This document shows, one piece after another, positions 43,476-52,036 of a stretch of DNA of 64,000 nt (position 1 is the first letter of the stretch; the number at the start of each line of letters is the position of its first letter). The stretch is from Pseudosulfitobacter pseudonitzschiae (lineage in GTDB: Bacteria; Pseudomonadota; Alphaproteobacteria; Rhodobacterales; Rhodobacteraceae). The DNA is taken from NCBI RefSeq assembly GCF_002222635.1, contig NZ_CP022418.1:124001-188000 (forward strand). The letters are read 5' to 3'. The notes beneath the pieces were generated by a model that had not been told where the DNA came from, did not search any database, and saw nothing but the letters and a program-made list of their open reading frames with translations. The position numbers and the translations under genes are program-made.

Positions 43476-43982
43476 TTACTTCTTCCGAGAGACAAAACCG
43501 TCCTCCGTAAAGGCGTCAATCTGATCGTCGGTGCGACGGCTCATGCGCCGCCCATCGCCTGACACCATGATCTCGGCATCTGGATTGATTTTGATGATCG
43601 ACCCATCACCTTCCAAATATGTTGTCTCCATATCACGGCTAACCACGACACTTCCGTCATGCTTGATTTCAATCCAGTCGTTATCAACTAAAACTCTGAC
43701 AGAGTGCTCTTCGATGACGATGCCCGACCATCCCAATGGCTGATCGCGGCGCACCACCACTTTGTCAGGGTGCAATTTGATCTGAACATCCTCGACATCA
43801 TCCACGCCCTTCAACATCACAAACGCCTCTTGGTCTTCGGGCTTTGCCAGAAGACGCGCAAACGCCTCCTTTGGGCGCCATAGGAAAGGTTCGTCGCGCT
43901 TCTGCCGTTTCTTGTTTTTGTGAAAAGCAATCAGCAACTCCGCCGATTCCCAGATTGCGTGAACTTTGGCTGGCAAGGTCAT
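43476..43982 (-). CDS. Hypothetical protein of the maintenance operon
   Basis: A 168-residue protein; ATG 43982 (MTLPAKVHAIWESAELLI) follows the stop of the upstream gene by one base. I do not recognise a family. The middle part has alternating beta strands (VQIKLHPDKVVVRRDQPLGW, SVRVLVDNDWIEIKHDGSV), repeating a D-G-S/x pattern that resembles phage-tail or baseplate beta-helix repeats, although the similarity is weak. Encoded 35 bases upstream of parA on the same strand. Confidence 0.55.
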   Translation of the reverse strand: MTLPAKVHAIWESAELLIAFHKNKKRQKRDEPFLWRPKEAFARLLAKPEDQEAFVMLKGVDDVEDVQIKLHPDKVVVRRDQPLGWSGIVIEEHSVRVLVDNDWIEIKHDGSVVVSRDMETTYLEGDGSIIKINPDAEIMVSGDGRRMSRRTDDQIDAFTEDGFVSRKK

Positions 43983-43983
43983 G

Positions 43984-44187
43984 TTAGGTCCTTTCCGGCG
44001 TATCGGCCGCCACACTGTAAGGGTTAGCAGGACCGTAGCGAATACCGCCCTGCTCGAAAAATCCCATGGCCCCGAGTAGCCAGGCACGGTGAAGCTCGGT
44101 TCCCGCAATGAGACGACGGACCAAGCGAGGCATGGTTTGCCCCGAATGGCCGGCTAAATAGGCGCGAAGATAGAAGTCGTTCATCAT
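43984..44187 (-). CDS. Small hypothetical protein
   Basis: A 67-residue protein starting MMNDFYLRAYLAGHSG and containing RRLIAGTELHRAWLLGAMG. No family recognised, no signal peptide or membrane helix. Its stop is one base before the start of the next gene (43982), so the two are translationally coupled. It lies downstream of the ArdC-like gene in the same direction, after a hairpin. Confidence 0.5.
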   Translation of the reverse strand: MMNDFYLRAYLAGHSGQTMPRLVRRLIAGTELHRAWLLGAMGFFEQGGIRYGPANPYSVAADTPERT

Positions 44188-44224
44188 GTCGAAAATCCCT
44201 TCCAGATCAGAATAATGTGAGAAT

Positions 44225-44246
44225 GGGCGGGCTGAAAGGCCCGCCC
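44225..44246 (-). terminator. Stem-loop after the ArdC-like gene
   Basis: A perfect 8-bp stem (GGGCGGGC at 44225-44232, GCCCGCCC at 44239-44246) with a six-base loop, 35 bases beyond the antirestriction gene stop. On the minus strand it is followed by a weak T-containing run rather than a full U tract, so it may be a partial terminator or an mRNA-processing site. Confidence 0.5.
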
Positions 44247-44280
44247 GAAAATCAGGCGCGGGGCAGAGCGATACGGCCGC

Positions 44281-45168
44281 TCATGCTGCGGCCCTTTCTG
44301 CTTCCACACTCTCACCCTTGACCAAAAAATCGGTTGCCTTTTGAGCTTCGCGCGCAGCCTTGAAAATAAGCCGCTTGTCGTCCTTGAGGGCGCACAACCA
44401 GCTCTTGATATATGCGCCGGATTGCCCAAAATCAGGGATCAGGCCAAGGCGGGCGCAAACCATGCAATTTCCGATCTCCGCAATCAGTTCCTCGAACGCA
44501 TAGGGCTTGCGGTCGGCAAACCGTGAAAAGCGGGCAAGGCGGGTCTTGTGCCCTGTCCAGTGCGTCGCCTCGTGGGCAAGAGTTTGATAGTAGCCTGCCG
44601 CGTCGTGGAAAGTCGCAATCGGCGGCATGTGAATGAAGTCCTGGGCGGGGCTGTAATATGCCTGCGGTTCGTCCGTGGTACGGATTTCTGCACCGGTCGC
44701 TACAAAGAAGGCGTCAAGCTCCGGGTTGGCTTCGGTCCCCAGATCGCGGGCCGGTTCGGCAGGGGCGCCGTAATATTCTGCGGGCAAGTCGTCGATCTGC
44801 TCCGCATTGAAAACCCGATAAGCCTTCAGATAAGGCAGGCGGCGGTCTTCGCCGGTTTCTTCGTCTGTGCGGTCAAAGGTGCCATATTTTACAACAGTGG
44901 AAGACTTTTCGCCTTTGCGAACTCGTCCCCCTGCTTCCTTCGCCTGTTTGTAGGTGAACCAGTGGGCGGCGCGATAACCCTTGTCATCCGCGGCCAGCCA
45001 CAGCATCAAGACGTTGATCCCGGAATATGCTTCGCCGTTGCTGCGCAGTGGGAACGGTGCGCCGCCCTTCTCGCCGGTCCACGGCTTGCGCCACGCAGGT
45101 GTGCCTGCTTCGATGCTGGCAATGATGCTGTCGGTGACGTGGGCGTAAAGATCGAATTTGTCAGCCAT
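44281..45168 (-). CDS. ardC: ArdC-family antirestriction protein
   Basis: A 295-residue protein of the ArdC type. The N-terminal ssDNA-binding domain contains SIIASIEAGTPAWRKPWTG and YSGINVLMLWLAADDKGY. The C-terminal zincin-like metallopeptidase domain has the motif QTLAHEATHWTGHKTRLAR (HExxH) and further FEELIAEIGNCMVCARLG. ArdC proteins coat incoming single strands and protect the plasmid from restriction soon after conjugation. It heads the minus-strand maintenance operon and is preceded by a GC-rich non-coding region. Confidence 0.9.
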   Translation of the reverse strand: MADKFDLYAHVTDSIIASIEAGTPAWRKPWTGEKGGAPFPLRSNGEAYSGINVLMLWLAADDKGYRAAHWFTYKQAKEAGGRVRKGEKSSTVVKYGTFDRTDEETGEDRRLPYLKAYRVFNAEQIDDLPAEYYGAPAEPARDLGTEANPELDAFFVATGAEIRTTDEPQAYYSPAQDFIHMPPIATFHDAAGYYQTLAHEATHWTGHKTRLARFSRFADRKPYAFEELIAEIGNCMVCARLGLIPDFGQSGAYIKSWLCALKDDKRLIFKAAREAQKATDFLVKGESVEAERAAA

Positions 45169-46020
45169 GTCTGGCCTCCTTGTGGTGATGCCCTATCGGT
45201 CTGGTGCCGAAAATTGGGGCGGGGTTTCTGGCGAGGAAGCGCGAAGCGCGCCCCTCTCCTGAAATCCTGCCTCCCGGCGAGGGCCGGGGGGGAACCGCCG
45301 CAATGGGAAAATCAAGCAGACAAGGGGGTGGTGCGGCCCGCAGCCGAAGGCGAGGACACGGCCCCGCAGGATGCGCAGCATTTTCTTGTTGCGGTGGGGG
45401 ACCGGCGGTCCCCTAGACGGACGCGCCAAAGGCGCGGCCCTGGGATGCAGGGGGCGTTCGGGCAAGCCCCGAATCCCCCCTGCCAGTGTGATCGCCGCGC
45501 AAGCGCGGGGATCTCCAAACCTTCTTGGTGCGGGCTTTCCACCCCGCCCAGCCAAGGGGACGAGGCAGGGCCTTGCAGGCAACGAGCTGGACGCGGCCAA
45601 TATTGCGCAGGACAGCGAGGCGACCTGTGGTAATGTCTGGCAAGTCCGCCGCCATCACGGCCCTGGGGCTGTCTGCCCCCTGCGCCTACGGCGCTCCCCA
45701 AGATATTGTAGAGAAGATGAAAGAGCGGAAAACCCGCGCGCTCGATCCTGGGCACCGCAAAAGGCCGAGTGAAACGAGGGACGCCCGTCACCCGAAGGGC
45801 AGAGACGGACGCCCTGCCCCGACCATTCGCCCGCGTCGAACCGCTGGCTCGGGACGAGATAGAGGGCGGCGCATTTTGGGCAAAGGGAGAGGCAGGGCAG
45901 CTGGCTCGGGTCGGTGCAGCCGACGATCGACTAGGACCCGGTCCTGAGCGGGCGCGTCAGCGAACGATCAGGATTTGCCTGAATACTTCACCTTCATTTG
46001 AAAAATGTAGCCCTACAACA
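45169..46020. other. GC-rich gene-free region upstream of ardC
   Basis: About 850 bases, very GC-rich, with open frames on all strands that look like chance products of high GC (Arg/Pro/Gly-rich, mutually overlapping). It has several hairpins, the clearest being GGGGACC-GGC-GGTCCCC at about 45397-45413. It contains the minus-strand promoter of ardC at its left end. A cis-acting role such as replication origin or single-strand promoter is possible, but no iterons were seen. Confidence 0.45.
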
Positions 46021-46024
46021 ACAC

Positions 46025-46070
46025 TTGAAGGATATGCTTTTCAGCAATACTATATATCCTGAAAGGATAT
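46025..46070 (+). promoter_or_regulatory. vapBC promoter and palindromic operator
   Basis: A -35 TTGAAG (46025-46030) and -10 TACTAT (46048-46053) are separated by 17 bases. A perfect palindrome ATATCCT-GAA-AGGATAT (46054-46070) covers the likely transcription start, four bases before the vapB ATG. The half-site AGGATAT also occurs at 46029-46035 in the spacer. This is a textbook arrangement for autoregulation by an antitoxin. Confidence 0.75.
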
Positions 46071-46074
46071 TCTC

Positions 46075-46320
46075 ATGGCCCTCTACATCAAAGACCCAGA
46101 CGTTGATAGACTGGTGGACCGCTACCTTGTGGCCTCCGGCGCAAAGACGAAAACCGAAGCTGTTCGCACTGCCCTGCTCAACAGTATAGCTGCCTTGGAG
46201 AAGCAAGAAACCCTGGCTGCGCGCGTTGCGAAGGTGCAGCGGAAGGCAGCCGAAGCCGGGCTTAAGCCCCGCGAAAGCGACGATAAACCGTTTATGGACG
46301 AGCTGTGGGGTGGCGATTGA
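46075..46320 (+). CDS. vapB: VapB-family antitoxin
   Basis: An 81-residue antitoxin of the Rv0623/VapB type. The N-terminal DNA-binding part has MALYIKDPDVDRLVDRYL and GAKTKTEAVRTALLN. The C-terminal tail (KPFMDELWGGD) should wrap the toxin's active site. The stop shares a base with the vapC start. A palindromic operator lies directly upstream. Confidence 0.88.
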   Translation: MALYIKDPDVDRLVDRYLVASGAKTKTEAVRTALLNSIAALEKQETLAARVAKVQRKAAEAGLKPRESDDKPFMDELWGGD

Positions 46321-46745
46321 TGTTCATTGACGCCAGCGCGCTGTGCGCCGTCCTACTGAATGAGCCGGAAGCTCCGGCGATGCTCAAGGCGATGGAACAG
46401 GCCCGAGGCAAATTGATGATCTCGCCAGTTGTGCGGGTGGAAACGACGCTCGGAACAGCGCGGAACCTGAGAGACGCGGACGGGGCGACACACATGAGCG
46501 AGGCACACTTCGATAAAGCGAGTGAACTTGTGACAGAGCTGCTCGAGTCGCTCGGCGCTCGGGAGATGCACCTTACCGAGAGCATGGGCACGGCAGCAAT
46601 TGCCGCCTTGAAGAAGTTTGGAAAGGTGGCCGGGCACCCTGCCCAACTCAACATGGGTGACGCACTGGCCTACGCAGCCGCAAAGGCATTCCATGCGCCC
46701 CTGCTCTACAAGGGAAACGATTTTGCGAAGACCGATCTGGCCTGA
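46320..46745 (+). CDS. vapC: VapC-family PIN-domain toxin ribonuclease
   Basis: A 141-residue PIN nuclease. The acidic residues are D4 in FIDASALCAVLLNEPEA, E in SPVVRVETTLGTARN, and D in LNMGDALAYAAAKAFHAPL, followed by LLYKGNDFAKTDL, which closes the fold. The quartet looks complete, so the toxin is likely active; VapC enzymes cut tRNA or rRNA. With vapB it forms an addiction module that should stabilise the mobile replicon. Confidence 0.9.
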   Translation: MFIDASALCAVLLNEPEAPAMLKAMEQARGKLMISPVVRVETTLGTARNLRDADGATHMSEAHFDKASELVTELLESLGAREMHLTESMGTAAIAALKKFGKVAGHPAQLNMGDALAYAAAKAFHAPLLYKGNDFAKTDLA

Positions 46746-46863
46746 AGATCGAGGACATGGGCCGGAGGGTGCAAGTGGAACGGACTACGGGGGCAACAGA
46801 CCTTCGATGCGCAGTCCACGAACTGGAACAATGCGGAATTTTGCGGCCTTTGGTATTTTCAGA

Positions 46864-47226
46864 TCAAATGGCCGCTTTCTCATAGTTTGCCGATTGTTCC
46901 AATTCTAAGATGTCGCCCTCTGGATCGCGGAAATAGACGATCAAGTAAGGTCGATCCTGAATGCCAAAGTTGGTGGGTTGGCGGCCACGACTGCCTCCCG
47001 AACGCAGCACCATGCTGATGGATTCCTGCAAACCGGGTTCATTCACCGCAGACACCTGCCGTTCCACAGTGCCAGTGTACTCCATTATCTCAAGAAACGA
47101 CCCTTTATCACCGGGAAAATTCAGCCAGATTGAGTAGATGTCCGAATTTGGCAGGCCATTACCGCGCGAAACTATATCAACACCGCTGCCGCCCCTCAGT
47201 TCCCAGCACACCCGGGACCGGCGCAT
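46864..47226 (-). pseudogene. Degraded VOC-family (glyoxalase-like) gene
   Basis: A 120-codon frame with parts of a VOC fold: SDIYSIWLNFPGDKGSFLEIMEYTG resembles the end of the first module (shown here in words as the FLEIMEY strand), and YLIVYFRDPEGDILELEQ is the C-terminal strand with a metal-ligand Glu. The normal N-terminal strand and the central part between the modules are missing, the protein is shorter than a two-module VOC, and the open frame runs into the end of the DeoR gene without a plausible start. It is probably a decayed remnant. Confidence 0.5.
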
Positions 47227-47274
47227 CTACCACGTAACAGCCTGTGATCCCGTCGCTCACGACTTGGCGGCAAA

Positions 47275-48057
47275 TCAAACCGGAGAAGTGACGTTCTCCA
47301 AATTTGCGCGATGAACTGTGCCGCGCGGCAGGATAATGTCTTGTCCGCCCGGCAATGTGTCGGTCACAAGATGATCGACCTCGTCTAACCGGCAAATGCT
47401 GACGCGGCTTTCGGCGCCTATCTTGTCGGAATTGCACAGCATCATGCAAGCCCGCGCACGCCGCATCATGGCCCGGGCAACCTCGGCTTCGTGCAACTCA
47501 TAATCGGTAGCCCCGCGGTTTTGATGAAGCCCCGTGGGCGAGATCACTGCGAAATCCGCCAGGAAGCGATCTATCTCCGACAGTGTCATTTCGCCATAGG
47601 TGGCGGGTACATCGCTATGTGGACGCCCGCCCAAGAGGAGCACATCGCAATTGTGCCCCCTATTTATGATCTGCGAGATTTCCAGCGAATTGGTGATGAC
47701 ACGAATGTTCCCTCGCGCCGCCAGCGAGCGCGCAAAGGCTAGAGTGGTTGTGCCCGCATCAATGAAACATGTGGAATTATGTGGGATAAGATCGCAAGCC
47801 AATTGACCAATTGCTTGCTTCTGATCGTGGAACTGCTCTTGCCGCTGGGCAAAGGTGGCTTCGGGTTCGATGATGGAACTAATCGGCTTGGCACCGCCGT
47901 GCACGCACAGCAAAACGCCCTTCTGTTCCATGTCCTTCAGGTCGCGGCGTATCGTTTCCCGAGAAACACCCAACGTGGCCGAAAGCGCCTTGGTCGAGAC
48001 CTTTTGATTGCTTTCAAGAAGATCCATAATCCGTTGTTGGCGTTCGTGCGACCACAT
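47275..48057 (-). CDS. DeoR/GlpR-family transcriptional regulator
   Basis: A 260-residue repressor. ATG 48057 (MWSHERQQRIMDLL) follows AAGGAAGA on the minus strand. The HTH is VSTKALSATLGVSRETIRRDLKDM-like (two parts: STKALSATLGVSRETIRRDL and DMEQKGVLLCVHGG). The effector domain has CFIDAGTTTLAFARSLA and NCDVLLLGGRPHSDVPATYG, the sugar-phosphate-sensing fold of the family. It is divergent from the phosphatase-ABC-amidohydrolase operon, and most likely senses a phosphorylated intermediate produced there. Confidence 0.9.
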   Translation of the reverse strand: MWSHERQQRIMDLLESNQKVSTKALSATLGVSRETIRRDLKDMEQKGVLLCVHGGAKPISSIIEPEATFAQRQEQFHDQKQAIGQLACDLIPHNSTCFIDAGTTTLAFARSLAARGNIRVITNSLEISQIINRGHNCDVLLLGGRPHSDVPATYGEMTLSEIDRFLADFAVISPTGLHQNRGATDYELHEAEVARAMMRRARACMMLCNSDKIGAESRVSICRLDEVDHLVTDTLPGGQDIILPRGTVHRANLENVTSPV

Positions 48058-48498
48058 GGATCTTCCTTGCTTCATCAATGCTGTAAGTTCACATGGTACC
48101 ACATATCCCCACATTGCCACCCAAATTGCTAAGAATGCAAGCACATGCATGGCTTTCCCCCAGTTTGAGTCGCAACGCTAACAGTACATAGCGACAGATT
48201 CTGAGCGAAAACTGTCGATTATCGACAAGCCAGATTCCGGGAATATCCACCCATCCTATTGATAAATAGTATTATTTTGTGAATCCGTTGGTGTGAATTT
48301 CGAGCCTTTTGGCAGGGCGTCAAAATGAGACAACGCCTTTCCAGCCATACTTCGAGCGCACAAGGTAACAGGACGCCAAGCAAGAATTGTGTGCGATTGA
48401 TTGGCTTTATGTGGTTTTTTTCTGCTTTTTTGCCAAATATGTTGACACAAAGCCCCATTTGAACGCCCAATGTAACGGTGACAACAGGAAAAGACATA
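48058..48498. promoter_or_regulatory. Divergent control region between deoR-type gene and the ABC operon
   Basis: A gene-free 441-base stretch, AT-rich on its right side. A 15-bp palindrome TGTCGATTATCGACA lies at 48213-48227 and is a good candidate operator for the DeoR-type regulator. A consensus -35 TTGACA at 48442-48447 precedes the phosphatase gene, but the best -10-like word (TGTAAC) is too far for a strong promoter. Confidence 0.5.
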
Positions 48499-49308
48499 AT
48501 GCTTATCAAAACCACAGAACGTTTTGTGGAGGAAGTTCAGTTCATGGCGGATGCCGCGGACGCTGTACGCAAGATTGCCATGGAATATTTCCGTAGCCCG
48601 CTTTCTGTGGAGGATAAGGCCGACAACTCCCCCGTAACCATTGCCGATCGCGCGATCGAGCGCTCATTGCGCAGCCGCATCACCGAGCGGTTTCCAGACC
48701 ACGGAATATTTGGCGAAGAAGAGGCCCCAGTCAATCTGAGCAGCCTCCATCTTTGGGTTGTGGATCCGATCGATGGCACGAAATCATTTGTGACAGGCCA
48801 CCCGTTGTTCGGCGGATTGATGGCTCTGCTCCAGGACGGCACGCCTTGTCTGGGCCAGATAGACATGCCGGCACTCAACGAACGCTGGCAGGGCTGTATC
48901 GGAGTCGCGTCAACCTTTAACGGTTCTGTTTGCCATACCAGTAAGTGCACTCGGCTGGCCGAGGCCTTTGTTTACACCACCAATCCCTTTGCCTTCGAAG
49001 GGGAGATGCGGGATGTGTTTGGAATCATTGCAGATACGGCGCGGCTGGTTCGCTTTGGCGGAGATTGCTACAGCTACGGGCTGCTTGCTTCTGGACATTG
49101 CGACTTGGTCATTGAAACCGGGTTGCAACCCTATGACTACCTGCCGCTGGTTCAGATTATCGAGGGCGCGGGTGGCGTGATTACCGATTGGGCCGGGCAG
49201 CCGCTGCATCTGCACTCCGAAGGCCATGTAGTTGCGGCAGCCACGCCTGAACTTCATGCCGAAACGCTTGTGCATCTGGCCAGTCTTCTGGACCGGACGG
49301 TCACGTAA
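48499..49308 (+). CDS. Inositol-monophosphatase-family phosphatase (HisN-like)
   Basis: A 269-residue Mg-dependent phosphatase; ATG 48499 follows ACAGGAAAAG. Metal ligands are Glu in GIFGEEEAPV and the Asp residues of LWVVDPIDGTKSFVTG, followed by the second motif region GLQPYDYLPLVQIIEGAGG, where YDY replaces the usual WD of inositol phosphatases. It resembles histidinol-phosphate phosphatase HisN and sugar/amino-alcohol phosphatases. It is the first gene of the nine-gene operon; with two kinases downstream it suggests a pathway with phosphorylated intermediates. Confidence 0.87.
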   Translation: MLIKTTERFVEEVQFMADAADAVRKIAMEYFRSPLSVEDKADNSPVTIADRAIERSLRSRITERFPDHGIFGEEEAPVNLSSLHLWVVDPIDGTKSFVTGHPLFGGLMALLQDGTPCLGQIDMPALNERWQGCIGVASTFNGSVCHTSKCTRLAEAFVYTTNPFAFEGEMRDVFGIIADTARLVRFGGDCYSYGLLASGHCDLVIETGLQPYDYLPLVQIIEGAGGVITDWAGQPLHLHSEGHVVAAATPELHAETLVHLASLLDRTVT

Positions 49309-49398
49309 ACTTCATTACGGGCAAAGCCACGCAAGATGGTTATCTCCGAAACAACCCAAATAAAATAAGATGTTAACCAACCAACAAGGAAAATCGCA

Positions 49399-50976
49399 AT
49401 GATCAATCGTCGCCGTTTATTGACTTATTCTGCCGCTGCGGGCGTGCTTGCCGCCGCCCCCCGGCTCAACCCCGACTTCTTGTTTTCCCCGGCCATGGCG
49501 CAAACCACCAGCCCGATCGTTTTCCTGTCGGCCGAGAACATTACCGGTAACTGGGACTGCACCGCGCACACCACGCTGTCGCAAAGCACGATTCAGGGCT
49601 TTGTGATGGGTTATTTGGCGCGCGCGCCGATGACACAGGAAAACCCAGGCGAACTGGTGATGGAACTGGCGACCGAGATCAACGAGATTTCGGCGACCCA
49701 GCTAGAGATCAAGCTGCGCAACGATATCACCTTCCATGATGGCAAGCCGTTCACATCAGAAGACGTGAAGGCGACGTTTGAATATGGTTCTCAGCCAGAC
49801 CGCCCGGCGCAGACCTATCCCGGTGCGACAGACACATTCGACGTCACCACGCCGGATGATTACACCGTCATCGTGGACACATCGAAGGGTGGATACGGCG
49901 CGTCGCTGTTCATCTTCCTGGCGGCCTATCTGCCGATCATGTCCGCAAAAGACATTGCCGAAGGTCCGGGCGGTGTGCTGACCCAGCGGCTGAATGGCAC
50001 AGGCCCGTTCAAGTTCGTCGAACAGCGCGGCAACGATACCGTCATGGAGGCCTTCCCGGACTACTTCAAAGGCGCGCCTACCGTGTCTGGCGTCACCTTT
50101 TCTTTCGTTGGCGATGCAACCACGCGGATGCTGTCACTGATGGGCGGTCAGGCCGACATCATCGAACGTTTAGAGCCCGAACAGGTTGAAACCTTGCAGG
50201 GTGAGGCCGACATCAAGCTGAACACCAGCGTTTCGGTCGAAAACAAATACCTGTGGTTCCGCTGCTCGAAACCACCCTTTGACAACCCGCTGGTCCGCAA
50301 AGCGGCCTGCCACGCGATTGACCGTGAACTGATCATGGAAGTGATGGGCGTCGCGGGTCATGCGTCGAGCAATTTCGTTTCGCCGATCAAGTTCGGCTAT
50401 ATCGACCTTGATAACTATCCTGAATACGATGCCGAAGAATGCCAGCGTCTGCTGGCCGAGGCCGGATACCCGAATGGGCAGGGCCTGCCGGATCTGGAAT
50501 ACATCACCTCCAGCGGGTTCTATCCAAAAACCAAAGAATATGGCGAAGTCATCACGGCGATGTTGCAGGAACAGGGTTTCCCGGTAAAACTGAGCGTCAT
50601 GGAAGTAGCGGCCTGGAATGAACGCCTTTATGACCGCCCGGGCGGTGGTCCGGGCCATATGGTCGATTGCGGCTGGTCCACTGGTTCGCCTGAACCGGAT
50701 CTGGTCCTGCGTACGCATTTCCATTCCTCATCCAAGCGTATCTGCGGCATTGATGATGCTGAAATTGACGCGGCACTTGATGCAGAGCGCAATGCAACCT
50801 CGCTGGATGCACGGCAGGAAAGCCTGCAGACAAACCTGATGCCGCTGCTGGCGGACAAGGTTCCGGCGCTGTCGTTGTTCACATCTGTCATGATCCACGG
50901 GATGCGCGCCAATCTGGACGGGTTGTTCATCTATCCCGATGGCCTGACGGATGCGTCTAAAGCAACGATGGGTTGA
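49399..50976 (+). CDS. Oligopeptide-type ABC transporter substrate-binding protein
   Basis: A 525-residue family-5 extracellular binding protein (DppA/OppA type). The N terminus MINRRRLLTYSAAAGVLAAA has a twin-Arg-like motif, with cleavage near AMAQ. Family motifs are ITFHDGKPFTSEDVKATFEY, LTQRLNGTGPFKFVEQ, and LWFRCSKPPFDNPLVRKAAC. The C terminus has DGLFIYPDGLTDASKATMG. Substrates of this family include peptides, opines and glycosides. Linkage to a carbamoylase and an amidase suggests an amide- or ureido-bearing ligand. Confidence 0.92.
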   Translation: MINRRRLLTYSAAAGVLAAAPRLNPDFLFSPAMAQTTSPIVFLSAENITGNWDCTAHTTLSQSTIQGFVMGYLARAPMTQENPGELVMELATEINEISATQLEIKLRNDITFHDGKPFTSEDVKATFEYGSQPDRPAQTYPGATDTFDVTTPDDYTVIVDTSKGGYGASLFIFLAAYLPIMSAKDIAEGPGGVLTQRLNGTGPFKFVEQRGNDTVMEAFPDYFKGAPTVSGVTFSFVGDATTRMLSLMGGQADIIERLEPEQVETLQGEADIKLNTSVSVENKYLWFRCSKPPFDNPLVRKAACHAIDRELIMEVMGVAGHASSNFVSPIKFGYIDLDNYPEYDAEECQRLLAEAGYPNGQGLPDLEYITSSGFYPKTKEYGEVITAMLQEQGFPVKLSVMEVAAWNERLYDRPGGGPGHMVDCGWSTGSPEPDLVLRTHFHSSSKRICGIDDAEIDAALDAERNATSLDARQESLQTNLMPLLADKVPALSLFTSVMIHGMRANLDGLFIYPDGLTDASKATMG

Positions 50977-50986
50977 CCCAGACTGA

Positions 50987-51012
50987 CGGAGTGCGGCTAA
51001 CGCCGCGCTCCG
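50987..51012 (+). terminator. Intercistronic stem-loop after the binding-protein gene
   Basis: An 11-bp stem with one G-T wobble, CGGAGTGCGGC at 50987-50997 pairing with GCCGCGCTCCG at 51002-51012, and a four-base loop. No T-run follows. Hairpins of this kind between a binding-protein gene and its permeases usually protect the upstream mRNA, raising binding-protein levels. Confidence 0.6.
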
Positions 51013-51055
51013 CATTTCGTTGCTCTATCAACCAATCTACCCGTCCGGGGACCGC

Positions 51056-52036
51056 ATGTTCATACTGAAATTCCTGCTACGCCGTCTGTTCCAGGGCGCG
51101 ATCATCGTGTTCATCGTTTCGGCGTTGATTTTTACGCTACTGCGCGTTGTTCCGGGCGATCCTGTTCGCCTGATGGCCGGCGGCATGGCGCCTGAGGCAC
51201 TGATCGAACAGATCGCCGAAGAAATGGGTCTGCGCGATCCGATCCCGGTACAATTCACACGCTACATGGCCGGTGTGGTTCAGGGCGATTTCGGCCAGTC
51301 CTTTGTGCGTCCGAAGAATGGCGCATCGGTAGGCGGATCCAGCTTTGATGATTCCACCCGTGGCGAGCGGGCGCAGGTGCTGGACCTGATCGCGGACACC
51401 GCGCCGATGACCATCCAGCTTGCATTGCTGTCCATGGTCTTTGCACTAATCATCGCTATCCCGATCGGCGTTGGGGGCGGGCTGGCACCGAACCGGTGGC
51501 CAGATCGGTTAGCCCTGTATCTGTCATCGGTCTTTGTGAGCCTTCCGAACTTCTGGCTCGGTATTGTGTTGGCATTGTTGTTATCGGTCAAATTACAGCT
51601 ACTACCGGCCATTGGGTACAAGGGCTTTGCCTATATGATCCTTCCCGCCCTTGTGCTGGCTATCGAGATGGCCCCCTTCATCATTCGAACGCTGACTGTT
51701 TCCGTCGCCGCTGTCATGTCTGAAAACTTTATCGACATTGCACGTATCCGCGGTCTGTCTCGAAACCGGATCGTCTTTCATCACGGCATGAAAAACGCGG
51801 CGGTCCCACTGTTGAACCTGTTGGGCGTACAGTTCTCGATGCTTCTTGGGGGCGTTTTGGTGGTCGAGTTTATCTTTGACTATCCGGGCCTTGGTCTTCT
51901 AACGATCAACGCAGTCATGCAACGCGATTTCCCCTTGATACAGGGCATTGCGATCATAACTGCGGCGGCCTTCGTTGTTATCAACATTGTGGTTGATCTC
52001 GCAGCTACCACAATTGACCCGAGGTTGGATTACTGA
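51056..52036 (+). CDS. ABC transporter permease, DppB type
   Basis: A 326-residue permease. ATG 51056 gives MFILKFLLRRLFQGAIIVFI, the normal DppB start, preceded by GGGGACC. It has the N-terminal DppB signature VVPGDPVRLMAGG and a periplasmic loop. Six membrane helices follow the usual order, and the EAA loop reads FIDIARIRGLSRNRIVFHHG. It overlaps the second permease gene by one base. Confidence 0.92.
   Translation: MFILKFLLRRLFQGAIIVFIVSALIFTLLRVVPGDPVRLMAGGMAPEALIEQIAEEMGLRDPIPVQFTRYMAGVVQGDFGQSFVRPKNGASVGGSSFDDSTRGERAQVLDLIADTAPMTIQLALLSMVFALIIAIPIGVGGGLAPNRWPDRLALYLSSVFVSLPNFWLGIVLALLLSVKLQLLPAIGYKGFAYMILPALVLAIEMAPFIIRTLTVSVAAVMSENFIDIARIRGLSRNRIVFHHGMKNAAVPLLNLLGVQFSMLLGGVLVVEFIFDYPGLGLLTINAVMQRDFPLIQGIAIITAAAFVVINIVVDLAATTIDPRLDY

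Noticed and set aside
45193-45947. Several overlapping frames of 80-160 codons in the GC-rich region
   Set aside because: They overlap each other on both strands, have biased Arg/Pro/Gly composition and show no domain; high GC alone explains them.
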